Shown here piece by piece: positions 12,190 through 56,300 of a stretch of 64,000 nucleotides of DNA (position 1 is its first letter; every line of letters starts with the position of its first letter). Position numbers and translations under genes: made by a program. Origin of the DNA: Mastacembelus armatus (taxonomy: Eukaryota; Chordata; Actinopteri; Synbranchiformes; Mastacembelidae); NCBI RefSeq assembly GCF_900324485.2, contig NC_046654.1, positions 11,328,562-11,392,561 of the forward strand, in the 5' to 3' direction. The notes under the pieces are model-generated. The model searched no databases and had not been told where the DNA came from. It saw only the letters and a program-made list of their open reading frames with translations.

Positions 12190-13729
12190 TTTGGTCAAAT
12201 ATTATAGCCTGTGACATCCATCTGCCTAGCTACCATTAATATGAAGGGGTTCCCTGCCCCATCAACTTTGCTTTGTTCTAAATTTCATTGAATGACTTCA
12301 TGTTACTTACAGTTAATGACTGCTAGTGATTGGCTGTGTGGTACCTGTGTCAACATTGTGTTGTTGACTTTGGAAAGATCTTCCAGCTTCCATGTTACAT
12401 ATTTGTAACTGCACACTGCTTAAGGATTTTGCACCTTTTGTACTCAACATGATCTAAGAACCAAGCAAGTTAATCCAGATCCCACCTCTGCCCTGCTTAT
12501 ACTAAACCTAGGACCTGATATCAGCTCAAATATACCCAGTATACCCAACAATTATTCAGGTGTCTCACTGAAAGAGCCAAAGCTATATTCTTTCTGTGTA
12601 ACTCTTATGCTGCCTTAATCACTGACCTTTGGTTAGAAAAGTACAAACAATAACTGGTAGTTCTCTTATTTTGAACCAAGATAGTATTTTGTTAGGCTGT
12701 CACATGAAAAACTAGGTCCAACAACTGAAACTCATTTGAAAGTTATTTCAAACTAAATGGACACGATACTAGTTTATCAAGTTAATTATGTTGGAATGTT
12801 ACTCATTTTCATTTAATGGATAATGCATTGCATCTCAAGCTTTTGCTGTAAAAGTAAAAAAAACTATGCTTGTAGACGCTTAAATGCATATTTTTGTTGT
12901 ATTCTGATTCATTTGTCAGAATGTCCTGCATTTACTTGTAGTTGCTTTAAGAAGTTGGTTTATTGTACATGTGACCTGGTTATGATCTTACTTTAAGGAA
13001 CATTAACACCATTCTTCCTTGCTGCTGGCATTTGCTAAGACCAATAAAGCCCAATGTATGTCAGTGTGTTTCCTCCAGTTAAATCATAATCTCATCTGAA
13101 AATCTATATTCATCTAAAATCTTTTAACCTGGTAATAGAACACTGGCCTGAGCAGGAGCAGAGAAGAGGCAAAAGCTCCACTTTTATTACCGAGTAACCC
13201 CAGGTTTTGTTTTTACAATGACTAGGTAGAGAGCGGGGACTAAAGAGTTCAAAACATCATTTACAAGCAAACTACCAAAGATGCTGAATCAAACATTTAT
13301 ATAAATTAACAGAACAAAGTAGGTACACACTGGATTTATTAAAATTGTTCATATTGGCAATCTCCAGTTCCATAAGACTGACAGCACAGGGTCAGTAAGA
13401 AATATTACAAATTTCAGTAAAGAAAAAAAATACATAACATTTCCAACTACATGGTGGATTTGCACTGTAGTGAAATAGTCAAGGGGTCATTAATAACTGT
13501 CATTTCATTCTCAACACAAAAAGTGTTAACCAGACCATTGCATAAACCAGTCTTTTATTCATTAGTTTCATCTGGGTTTAAGATGTGCGTGGGACAAGGT
13601 CTTGCAAAAGCAAATGACATCGTAAAAATCGATTTTATGAATGAATAAAAGGATTAATTAGAATATTCTTCAAAGATCACACGTCAGTGGCAAATCAATT
13701 CATACGAGCTGGTACTTAAGATGATCCCT
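12190..13729. other. Convergent intergenic region between gskip and npc2
   Basis: No coding exon recognised. It is A/T-rich and would hold the 3' UTR tails of gskip (plus) and possibly npc2 (minus). Several AATAAA-type signals occur on both strands (plus near 13043; minus near 13334 and 13730). Confidence 0.5.
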
Positions 13730-13735
13730 TTTATT
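13730..13735 (-). promoter_or_regulatory. npc2: npc2 poly(A) signal
   Basis: TTTATT on the plus strand (AATAAA on the minus strand), 39 bp beyond the npc2 stop. This gives a very short 3' UTR; others further on are possible. Confidence 0.5.
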
Positions 13736-13773
13736 TATAAAAAAAAAAAAAAATTTAAGGTCAAGTTGCAAGT

Positions 13774-15192
13774 TTAGCCCACAATCTCAACTGGAAACAT
13801 GATGCAGAACAAATCTTTGGCGTTGTCATCTTTCAGTTCCCACTTCACAACCAGCTTTATCTAGGAAATGCAGAAGTTGAGTCAGTAAACAAGACTTTTA
13901 CATTAACTAAAAAAGAAAAAAAAGCCAAATCTACCAACTTAGAACACCTTGTATATTACAAAGTTACTTTTTTATTAACTTTAGAATACAACATCTGCTC
14001 AATGAAATATGGTGTGTTGGCATAGATTAACCTAATAACAGACAAAACGATTACAAGGGCATATCTTCTACTTTTAGTCCTGATACTTAAGTGTAGTTTG
14101 CTAGCAAATGATCATTGCAGAGCTTTTACTTTTAATATACATTGTAGTTTTGCTGACTTTACTCATGCCATTGATCTGAATACTTCTACCTCTAGTGTTT
14201 ATGTTGTGTCTGTCAAAATGAAACCACATAACACATGCATCTTCTGGTGAAGGTATGTGTGATTTAAGACCAGATGTGTAGAAACTGTATACATTTAAAA
14301 AAACAAAAAAAATATTGCAGATGTAATCTGGTTACATTAAAAGAACTGGATAAATAAGTTAAATAAGCACTGCTGCTGAAGTACTTACTGATGGATACTC
14401 AGACTTTACAGGTAGAGCGTTCAGATAGTGGTAGAACTGTTGCTTCTGGATGGGGCACTTAATTCCAGACTGGCAACCATCATCTTTGGAAATGTGGAAG
14501 GGGACAGGAACTCCAGCAATAATGCCATGAACCACTGCTTTGCTCGTCTGACTCTCCACAACTACACCAGAACAAACAAGATGAGACCAAAAGTTAAAAA
14601 AAAAAAAAAAAGGGGGGGGGGGGGGGGGGGTAATTTGTACAAAAATACAGCCCACTCACCACTGCTGAATGTTACATTGACACTGTAGTCCTGGCCTTTG
14701 TGTAGCTGGCATGGCTGACTCTGACAAGGGTTAATGTCCACTACTTCCACTTTTCCAGTAACTGAACCTGAATGTAAAAATGGAAGAATAACCTCTTAAT
14801 GCAGAGTTTCAAAGGTTAAAGTGTTAATAGTGCCGTTGCTGGGATTAATACAATTATTTATTAGGATATTTCACTGATTTAACACATCTAACTATGATCT
14901 CCACACCATAGTTAAATACAAATGAAGGAAATCAAGGGGACTTTCTGACACACAAAACTGAAAGACTTCCGGCTGACTGTGATTGATCACACCTGCCACA
15001 GGTAATCAGCAGTGTCTAGGGCAGGGATAGTCAGAAAACTAACAGGACAGTGGGTGACTATAGGAACATGTGTTGTCCACCCATCTGCTATAGAGAGAGA
15101 TGAAACTTACCGCAATCTACGTATTTCACTGGGTCCGCACGCGTGAGACCAATCAAGCAGAACAAAACAATGAAACCAGTCCGGACATCCAT
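13774..15192 (-). CDS. npc2: NPC intracellular cholesterol transporter 2
   Basis: NPC2 is a secreted, lysosomal MD-2-fold protein that binds cholesterol in the lysosome lumen and hands it to NPC1 for export. Exons: 15111-15192, 14660-14767, 14389-14561, 13774-13860; 149 residues (human 151), all phases consistent. A hydrophobic signal peptide ([19 protein letters not shown]) precedes [10 protein letters not shown]. Six cysteines of the three NPC2 disulfides are present (VDC, NPC, QPC, DGC, IKC, LFC), with an N-glycosylation site NVT. The sterol-pocket blocks GVPVPFHI and [15 protein letters not shown] follow human closely. Divergent from isca2, as in human. The second intron is only 98 nt and contains a long C/T homopolymer tract on the coding strand. 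No break seen. Confidence 0.97.
14596..14630. repeat. A16-G19 homopolymer tract in npc2 intron 2
   Basis: Sixteen A followed by nineteen G on the plus strand. On the npc2 strand this is C19 then T16, ending about 34 nt before the 3' splice site of a 98-nt intron, so it may act as an extended polypyrimidine tract. Exact length is unreliable because such runs slip in replication and sequencing. Confidence 0.9.
14978..15067. mobile_element. Truncated relative of the hAT-like MITE in npc2 intron 1
   Basis: The stretch runs parallel to the right-hand part of the element at 10223-10474: shared order cacacctg..caggtaatcagcagtg, then ..gaaaac.aacaggacagtg. Only this end is recognisable and the TIR terminus is lost or diverged. 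It appears older than the copy in the gskip intron. Confidence 0.55.
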
Positions 15193-15946
15193 GTTTCTGC
15201 TTCCCTGTACCCTAAAAATAAGAGACAACAGATAAATAAACTTTATCAGGCCAATGCGGCGTCCAACAGAAAACTGAAATGTTAGCTAGCTGAATCATAT
15301 GACTCCTTGTTGAGCTATTTCCTCAAATGTCCCGACTGTAGAAGGAGCTACAAAGTTCAAAACTACGATGAAGAAATAGTCTTCGACTACTTGGCACCGT
15401 GTTAAACGATACTTTTCATAATTATTATGCTACAAAGCAGTATAATAAACTGCAAAGAAACACGATGTACCTTGGAAACACCTGCGATAACTTTTGAGCA
15501 GCACAGCTACGCCTTTTTATTTCCCCATGTCACGAGATTGACGTAACACTTGTTTAGATGAGTATTACTTTTTTTTGCCCGAAATGCAGCTTGTCAGGAA
15601 ACAGCTTCAGTGTAAAGACACTTTGTCCGGCACTTTAAATTTCAAAACAACACTTCAATACTCTAATTATCTGTGAGAATAATCTTCATATAAGTATTTT
15701 TGTAGTTGTTGTTGGTGGAAGCATAAAGCTTTGCAAAGCTGTGCCTGACAGACAAAACTAAGGTATTAATACTCCATTCTAGGCAGACCATGTATCTGTT
15801 CATATGGCGAGTCAAATGGATAATGATTGCCAGGTAAACTGACGAATCAAATACTTGAAAAGCACACATGTGGGCGTGTCCATTTGGAAGACAACCATTC
15901 AGCCAATAAGAATGTTTCTTGTTGCGAAGGGACGTTTGTTTTGAAG
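15193..15946. promoter_or_regulatory. Divergent promoter of npc2 and isca2
   Basis: The 754 bp between the two start codons hold both 5' UTRs and promoters. A CCAAT box (15903-15907, agccaataag) is about 40 bp before the isca2 start. No coding exon and no TATA box seen. Confidence 0.6.
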
Positions 15947-17188
15947 ATGTCAGCCTTGAGAGGAGCTTTGTTCACAGCGTCGAAGTCAAAAGTATTGAGT
16001 TCGGCCAGGTAACGCTTATAGGCTGTGTATTATAGAACTAATGAAGAATGGGTGGATCAAAATTATAACAGTCAACAGTCTCTCTTGCAGCATCTTGGGG
16101 TGTTGAGTTTTTGCCAGCTAACTAGTTAGCAGGCTAAGGCTAGCTTTAATGCTGCCCTTAAGTAACCAGCTAGCCAAGGTTGACGCTATGGCCAACAGTG
16201 TTACATGTTCTTCTGCTGTCATGCGACGTGATCATGTTTTGCAGGATATCTACATTACCGAACAGCCTTAGTGTGAGTCAGCAGTCACACCGGCTTCATC
16301 GAAGCCCCTATTCCCTTCAGGCAGTGGGACTCCAGCGGCTCAGCAGCGCCTCGACCCAGGAAAAGGCTACGGTGTCGAGTGGATCTGATGAAATAACGTT
16401 ACACCTCACCGAGTCATGTGTGAAGGTCTGCAGAATTTGTCTAATGTGTCTAATTTCACATTCAAACATATATTGTAATTTCGGTACATCTATGGTAAGC
16501 CAGGCAGCCAAAATTAAGCTGTTTCTATGGTATCCTAATTTCTATTATGACCATTCACGGTGTATATATATATGCAGTCGTTGATTGTGACCGCTTTAGA
16601 AGAGGGGTTTCAGAAGATCTTGCAGAAATCGACTGACATTGACTAGTGCAATTGTATATTTTGTGATGTGACAAAGGACTGTCTTTACTTTGTCAATAAA
16701 TATTTGCAGATATTGGAAATGTAAGTATGGATAGTCAGATGACGCTGTTAAGGGCTTACAGTTTGTGTGCTACTCTTGTGCCTTCTTTAATCCAGAGACT
16801 AGGGGAGATCATGGAGAAGGGAGAGTACCTGAGAATACATGTGGAGGGAGGAGGATGTTCTGGGTTCCAGTATAAGTTTTCTGTTGATAGCAACAAAAAT
16901 GAAGATGACAGGTGAACTGAAATTAATATAGCTTACAAATGATAAATTTTCCTTAATGCCTATTAAATCAAACAGTTCTCTATTCCTCTTCATTCACTGT
17001 GTTCTTCTTTCAGAGTATTTGAGAAGGGAGGAGTTGGCGTTATTGTGGACCAGGACAGCCTTGAGTTTGTGAAAGGAGCCACTGTGGATTTCAGCCAGGA
17101 GTTGATCCGCTCCACTTTCCAAGTGCTCAAAAATCCTCAAGCTGATCATGGTTGTTCCTGTGGCAGTTCCTTCTCTGTCAAACTATGA
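15947..17188 (+). CDS. isca2: Mitochondrial iron-sulfur cluster assembly 2
   Basis: ISCA2 works with ISCA1 and IBA57 late in mitochondrial Fe-S assembly, making [4Fe-4S] clusters for aconitase, lipoate synthase and complex I. Exons 15947-16008, 16245-16425, 16796-16911, 17014-17188; 177 residues. The first about 75 residues are basic, Ser-rich and poorly conserved, as expected of a mitochondrial presequence. The A-type scaffold domain follows, with the three cluster-ligand cysteines in [11 protein letters not shown] and [13 protein letters not shown] at the C-terminus. [20 protein letters not shown] matches human almost exactly. The exon 2 donor (AAG|GTCTGC) is weak, but phase and homology (SCVK|RLGEI) require it. 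Transcribed away from npc2. Confidence 0.96.
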
Positions 17189-17267
17189 TCTTGCTTCCTT
17201 GTCACTTGCATTAGTGTTATTTAAAAGCTCCATTTATCAGTTTATTAGGCGCACATGCACAAAATGC

Positions 17268-17514
17268 AATAAAAGGTTTTTAGATTAGACTGCATGATTC
17301 AATACAGGTACAAACTATAAACTGGTAACTAAAAGGCTTTGATATGTTGCATTTCTAATTCAATTGTGATACATGTATTTAAACAAAGCAAAGTCACAGT
17401 TGAGGTGTTCAAGTATTCAGTGCTTTGAGTTGCTCTTGTATGTAAAATATGTAAATAGATTAAATCTATGGCTTTAAAGAGGTAAGCAAAATGATATATG
17501 TCGTCTGAAATAAA
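17268..17514 (+). promoter_or_regulatory. isca2: isca2 poly(A) signals
   Basis: AATAAA at 17268-17273 and again at 17509-17514, both downstream of the isca2 stop. Confidence 0.5.
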
Positions 17515-17814
17515 ACCTAAAATAAGAAATAAAATTGAAATTCATGTATTTCTACTAGAACTCCTCTTAGTCATAACAGTTGGTGCATGTCCAGAAATAT
17601 TGTTTGTTGTTCTTCGGAGTTAATAGTACTCACGTTATTCACTTCCGGACATCAGAAGGATAGGAACATTTCTAGATAATTGTAAATGTTAAAAAGTTCA
17701 TATGAGCACTGATGGTTTCATTAGATTAGTTTAACAGCAATTTGATTTGTCATGTTATATTCTTAATGTCAGTGAACATTTTTCACTCAAAACTTAAATT
17801 CATGGTTTCCTTTT

Positions 17815-17820
17815 TTTATT
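17815..17820 (-). promoter_or_regulatory. eml5: eml5 poly(A) signal (inferred)
   Basis: TTTATT on plus (AATAAA on minus). The eml5 3' UTR would then be about 1.1 kb (17.8-18.93 kb). It faces the isca2 3' end about 300 bp away. Confidence 0.45.
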
Positions 17821-18929
17821 AAAGTGGAATTTAAGAAATATTTCACAAAAAATATACAAAAAGAATATATATAAATGATATTTACACTGGTGTAATGTAA
17901 ATCAAAATATGCAGCAATGTTTTGTTGTAGTTAATAATACAAGGAGCAAAATGTTTTGCACTTTTCATATTTTCTGATAAAACATTCATTTAAGTAATAT
18001 ATCTGATTACACAAAACATTAACTTACTGTTGAAAAAAGTCACACCATTCATATTCTTGAAAATGCGACAGTAATACATCGTACAGTAGCAGCACACCGA
18101 AAACTGACCGAAGGAGTTGCAACAGTCCATTGAAACATCAATTTACAGCTGATATTTTTGTTTTCTGAGGAATTTGGTTCTGACAGATTGTCTTCCAGTA
18201 AGCCATGCACACCCATTAACCACAAACAGATCCTGAAACAAGTACACGTTAACATGTCATGAGGGGAACACTGCCGAGGGAGGTTTGTCAACCAGTCAAC
18301 TACACAACCACATAAACCGTAAATGAACCATCGGGGTAACACAGTGACCAGGTCAGGTGTACAGTGCATAGTATGCTTTGGCATGCTGACATCCAGAACA
18401 TAACAGTGGATGTTACATTCAGGAAGAAGGCCACAGGATTTGGAATTACCAGTAAAAATAGAACAAATGACTATATGATGTAAAAAGTAAACCATAATAC
18501 AAAAAGGATCCAAACCCTCATATGTTGAACACTCAGATTAAGGCTAATTCAATTTGCTACCTGTTTAAAAAAATGGCATTGCCAGTAACACTATGAAGTT
18601 ATATGCATATGCACATACTGTATTAGAGAGATCTTTTTTTTTTTCCTCAATGATGATTTGATGCTGTGAGCCCAGGGCTATAAACCCTCTGCCTGTGTTC
18701 ACAATCAGGACTAATGGTGTGATGAAAATGAGCTTTGCACATATGCATGCACCTAGTTTTGAGGCAGTAAGTCAAGTCACGACTTTAACTCATTTACAAG
18801 CTGCCAGGTCTGTCCTCCTCCTCTTCTGCCTTCATATGAAACTTTTAGCAGAACATTTTTTCTGCAGAAGAGATGGTGACGGTAAGAGATGCCCAGACCT
18901 TCTGAGGCAGGATGGTCCAGGTGTGATCC
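17821..18929 (-). other. eml5: eml5 3' UTR (inferred), no other gene
   Basis: About 1.1 kb with no recognisable coding exon between the eml5 stop and the likely poly(A) signal. A long minus-strand frame at 18049-18513 has no family resemblance and is taken as chance. Confidence 0.45.
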
Positions 18930-51172
<32,243 letters not shown>

Positions 51173-51887
51173 CTATCACGTAGGGTTTCTGATACAGTGT
51201 CATTCACCAAAACGGATTCAGTTTGAGCCCATGTGTCCAATTAGGTCCGCTGAATTTCCGTCAGTCCAGGGAGACGGCTGAAATTAGGCATTTTAGTGAA
51301 TTAATGGTCTTGCTGTCTGATAATGTCCAAGCCCTCTGTCTGTATTTACGGTAACAGGTTTCTAAGCTGTTGTAGTCATTGTGAGCAGCCTGCTGTACTT
51401 CTTCGGTCCCGGGCTTGCGGTCCTCTTCGACACAGGTCAAAGCTCCCAGCTGTCAAATCCCGCAAAGATGGAGCTGTACTGTTATTCATCAAGCCCCGCC
51501 CACAAGCATGACGGCCCGCCTGTCGTCCAATCAGATCCTTTAACTCGCCTTCGAGCAAAAAGCAGGACAGGACAACCCGTCACGACCAATACAGTCATAC
51601 TAGGATCACTACATTCTAATGTAACATTAAGTCCGCACAGAGTGAGATATTCCACTGAGACGCACACATTTTTAATAGAATTAAACCTATAGGCTAAGAA
51701 ACTCCTCTAAGAGAGTATTACTATAATGATTAAATAATTATTTTTGATTATTCATTTTATTATTAAGCTACTTAGTCATGTAGCAATGCACATACAAAAA
51801 GACCTCGCTGTCGACAAAGATGGCAAACTAATGACCTTGGCAGGAAATTGACAGTATAAGCTGGAAGTTGTTAACCTTGACAGGTTT

Positions 51888-51936
51888 ATGATTATGGTTA
51901 TGGTTATGGTTATGTTATCGTTATGGTTATGGTTAG
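51888..51936. repeat. (ATGGTT)n hexamer array
   Basis: About eight units of atggtt with one degenerate stretch (atgttatcgtt) in the middle, between eml5 and ttc8. Confidence 0.85.
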
Positions 51937-52439
51937 AATCAGGGGTTAATATGAATTCTAACCATTACCCACTATTAGAAAAAGTTGACAACTTCCTGCT
52001 GAGGTTGGCAGTGCCAGAAACCTGGTCAGAATCCATCATCTGTGTCTGCAGTTCTTCTCATTATTTCACTAACAGCACCAACAACAAAAACAAAAGTGGT
52101 CCTGCTATTAGTAGTAGCAGTAAAAAAATAAGGGAAATCCAACTGCAACCTGACTCCTGAAAGTCTGTTACATTGATCCCAACCTTACCTTAACCATAAC
52201 CTTTTACTTCTGCCTAGTCTTGAGCCTTATGAAGTAATATCTCCCCTAATATATGGCATCATTCTTGTTGTTGCTACTATCTAGCCTGCAGCACTGAACT
52301 TCAGGACCACACTGAACTCATGTGGAATGAGCTGAATTCTTTCAGTCCAGTAGTTGTTTTACATTTATTAATTTACATTTTAAAAGCTCATTTCATCTTC
52401 AGTGCCCACAGAGCGTGGATGGATTACTGAACAGGTCTA

Positions 52440-52775
52440 CTGGGCATAGGTCCAGGGGCCCAAGGGCTCATGGGGCCCCTAGACCAGAGAATTATAGAGT
52501 CTGTTAACCTTACTCCTGGAAAGTCAAACAAATGACAACATGACTATAAAAGGCTACAAAATTAGAAAAACAAACTATACAAAATGACTAAAAAGAAACA
52601 GAAAACAACACTAAAGACAGAAAGATGACAGCAGAAACTTGCAAAACGACCAATTGAGGAAAAACAAGTAAAATAAGTGGAAAATGACTACAATGTAAAA
52701 TGAGTAAAAGTTGATATAAAACAGACCCAAAACAACCACAAGAAAACGCAAACTGACTGCAAGTCAAGTGGTTGC
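52440..52775. repeat. A-rich degenerate minisatellite with GGGCCC-rich border
   Basis: The left border has ccaggggcccaagggctcat and ggggccccta. It is followed from about 52540 by loosely periodic units of the form acaaaatgactaaaaagaaa, aaacaacactaaagacag, with period near 20 bp and heavy decay. Arrays of this type occur inside non-autonomous fish repeats. I cannot define TIRs or target duplications. Confidence 0.5.
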
Positions 52776-53288
52776 TCTATCTGAGTCTTATCAATCTGAG
52801 TAGTGTAGGAGAGGTGGGGGCCTTTTTGTATGTCTACAGTATAGATTTGTCACAAAGTCTTTGCTGCTTTGCTATGTCCAGCAGCTTGTTGCTTCTTTTG
52901 TTCATGACATTATGTTTGTGCTCATTCACAGCTCAAAGTTGAAGAAAAGTGACAACAAAATGTCTGTTTATTTCCATTTTACTCTACAGTTGGCTCAAAG
53001 CAACTACATACAAAAGGATTTTATCCATAGTTAAAGCACACATAATAGCACACATACTGTCCACTATTTCAAAATTAAATAGGAGACAATTCAAATAAAT
53101 TGGTATATAACTATTTTATATAAGTTCAAGAGTAGTCAAGCACATTTCAACATATTGCTAGAATGGTAAAATACGGGAGAATCCCGGGAAAAACATGCGG
53201 GTTGACAGGGATGATCATTATTATTATTTCATTATTATTATTTTGTCAGTAGAGGAAATTACGTCAGTGAGGGACCACCTTCTCTGCT

Positions 53289-53301
53289 GTTGCCGAGCAA
53301 C
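53289..53301 (+). promoter_or_regulatory. ttc8: RFX X-box at the ttc8 promoter
   Basis: GTTGCCGAGCAAC is a 13-bp palindrome-like site that fits the X-box consensus RYYNYY-N(1-3)-RRNRAC in every position with a 1-base spacer. It ends 94 bp before the ttc8 ATG. RFX factors bind such sites in promoters of ciliary genes, including BBS genes, so it is a likely functional element. Confidence 0.75.
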
Positions 53302-53394
53302 AGAGGAAGCTTCAGTTTCGCTGTCGTCCAGCTTTGCTAAACTGCTTGCTAACCGATTTTTGTAGCGGAACCTATTTTATTCCTTAACGAGGCA

Positions 53395-56300
53395 ATGGAG
53401 GTGACGATGGATCCTTTGTTTCTGGCGTGGAGCTACTTCAGGAGGCGGAAACTCCAACAGTGCTCAGATATATGCACTAAAATACTACAAGACAACCCAT
53501 ACGACCAGGTACTGTGGTGTAGTTAGCCTAGCATGCTAGCGATTATCTGTAATGGAAAGCCTGCTAACGAGCCAACACAGACAACCTGTTGCAGCTAATA
53601 CATAATCCTGATTAGACGAGTCCTTGTAGTTTGTCACAGTTTGGCTACTTTTTTGACTCATTATGCGTCTTTGTTATTGCTGAACATTGTATTGCATTTC
53701 ATTGTTCACCATTTCTTTTTCACCACGTTTCATTTTCATTTCCCTCTTTCCCCTGTTTTTTTCACATCTGTCTTCAACCTTTTTCTTCTTTCACTATATT
53801 ACTGCTGTGTTAAGGACTCCTCATTGTTTATCTCAGAGGTAATTTGGACATCAGCCTTTTCCTTTCTGTCATTTTTTATTGATCCTAATTTGGTCCTAAC
53901 TAAAACATGTTAACCTGTGGTTGAAGATGTGACATCTAATGCCCCTTATATGCTTTAACATGTGTGTGTTTTGTAGGCTGCATGGAGCTTGAAGACACGT
54001 GCACTTACAGAGATGGTGTACGTAGATGAAGTTGAGGTTGACCAGGAGGGGATTGCTGAGATGATGCTGGATGAGAGCTCTATTGCCCAAGTTGCACGTA
54101 TGTTTCAGCTCTGCTCAGTGCCACAAACAAAAATAATAATTTGCTCATTTGCCCAGTAGTCAAATTTGTGAGATTGACAAGGCATGACTTTCTAGGCCCT
54201 GGAACATCACTGAGGCTACCTGGAACAAGTCAGGGTGGGGGTCCCACACCGGCTGTCAGGTATCTCTTGCCAGACAATGCTTGTATAATGCATGGAGTGT
54301 TACCACTGATATTTTCAAGAAAATAGAAGCAATCTGATCTGAGTTTTCTTTTCTAAATTCAAGGCCTATGACACAATCGGGGCGTCCTATCACAGGATTT
54401 GTGAGACCCAGCACACAGTCAGGGCGCCCTGGGACAATGGAGCAGGCCATCAAGACCCCCCGCACTGCAAGCACTGCACGTCCTGTCACTAGCGCTTCTG
54501 GTAGATTCATCCGTTTGGGAACAGTGAGTAAACTACCCAACCCTGAAGGCTGCATGTCAAACACAATTATACTTTCCCCTAAACATAAATTAGTTCTTAT
54601 TATTGGCCTATTTGTATATTATTTTTCTATTAGTGTTCATATTATTATTAAAGTTTTTATTGCACTCTTATAAATAAGGAAATGATGTATTATCTATTAA
54701 TTGTATTACTTTACTGACTGTAAAGATAGCCTGAATTATTTAGCATGCCATTTTGTTTGTCCAGGCTTCAATGTTGACGAACCCAGATGGACCATTTATA
54801 AATTTGTCAAGGTTAAATCTTGCCAAGTATTCCCAAAAGCCCAATTTATCCAGGGTAAGTCAGAACCTGTTACTAAATTTTGTCACGATCATTTTTTCTC
54901 ATGTGAAGTAACCACTGTCTCTTTCCTCAGACGCTGTTTGAGTATATCTTCCATCATGAAAACGATGTGAAAAATGTATGTGTTGTATTAAATTTAAAAA
55001 ATAAAAAATTGGATGATATATATTGCATAATTGCTGACTATTACAACAAACACGTAATATTCCTTTACCAGGCTCTAGATTTGGCCGCTCAAGCTACTGA
55101 ACATGCTCAGTTCAAAGACTGGTGGTGGAAGGTTCAGCTCGGAAAATGTTACTACAGGTAAGCAAAGCAAACATCCCTATTATTTGAGATCAGCATTTCT
55201 AAAATTTATAAAAGTTGCCATTTTGTTTTATGCTAAATTATTAATATCTCTGACTGTTCAGACTTGGTTTATATCGGGAAGCAGAAAAACAGTTCCGATC
55301 AGCTCTCAACCATCAAGAGGTGGTGGATACATATCTCTACCTTGGAAAGGTGGTGATAGAGAAATCATAGCAATATATGTTACCAGATTTCTGCAAAATA
55401 GAAAATACTCTTTCTTACTTACTTCTGAGTCAAAAGTTTGCCAACAGATGAAATGAAAAACGTGGCATGTGCTTTCCCTTAGGTTTATCAGCGCTTGGAT
55501 CAGCCAATAACAGCACTCAACCTTTTCAAACAAGGCCTGGACCACTTCCCTGGTGAGGTGACTCTTCTAACAGGAATTGCTCGCATACATGAGGTATAAG
55601 TTTCCATGATCATTACTATAGGGTCCATTTAATTCACTCAAAATAAAGCTGCAAAAAGGAGATAATAAACTATATTTAGTCTATATTTTGTGATGTTTTC
55701 ACAGGAGATGAATAACATTTCATCAGCCACAGAGTATTACAAAGATGTCCTGAAGCAGGACAACACTCATGTGGAGGCTATTGCCTGTATAGGGAGCAAT
55801 CACTTCTACACTGATCAGCCTGAGATTGCTCTGCGTTTCTACAGGTCAGACTAACTTTTAGTTGTAATTTATTTAATGCATTGTTACAGTATATAAACAA
55901 TGAGACGTTATACACCATCTGTGATTCAATATGCATCTCCCTTTGCTAGGCGGCTTCTCCAGATGGGGGTGTATAATTGCCAGCTATACAACAACCTGGG
56001 GCTGTGCTGCTTCTACGCCCAGCAGTACGACATGACTCTGTCTTCATTTGAAAGGGCTCTGGCTCTGGTGGCCAATGATGAAGAGCAGGCTGATGTCTGG
56101 TACAACATAGGACAAGTGGCTGTGGTGAGTTAACAATATGGGAAAATATCCCATTATGGCTGATGGTTCAAAATATGCACCCCATCTTTATATATATTTA
56201 GTTAAAATAAATCTAACAGAATTTACAAGCTTACAACATGCAAAAAGAAGTTGGTACAAAGTGCATGTGTTCTGTGATTGCAGGGCATAGGAGACTTGAC

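Noticed and set aside
16180-16584. Long plus-strand frame as an upstream-start isca2 isoform
   Set aside because: It is isca2 exon 2 read through both flanking introns; homology and phase require the splice sites at 16245 and 16425.
18049-18513. 154-residue minus-strand frame in the eml5 3' UTR
   Set aside because: Composition (many Cys, His, Trp) and lack of any family signature fit chance; no splice partner, and it lies downstream of a clear stop codon.
54260-54363. ttc8 intron 3 as a U12-type intron (donor GTATCTCTT resembles GTATCCTT)
   Set aside because: The sixth donor base differs from the strict U12 consensus and there is no CCTTAAC-type branch site before the acceptor; an ordinary U2 intron explains it.
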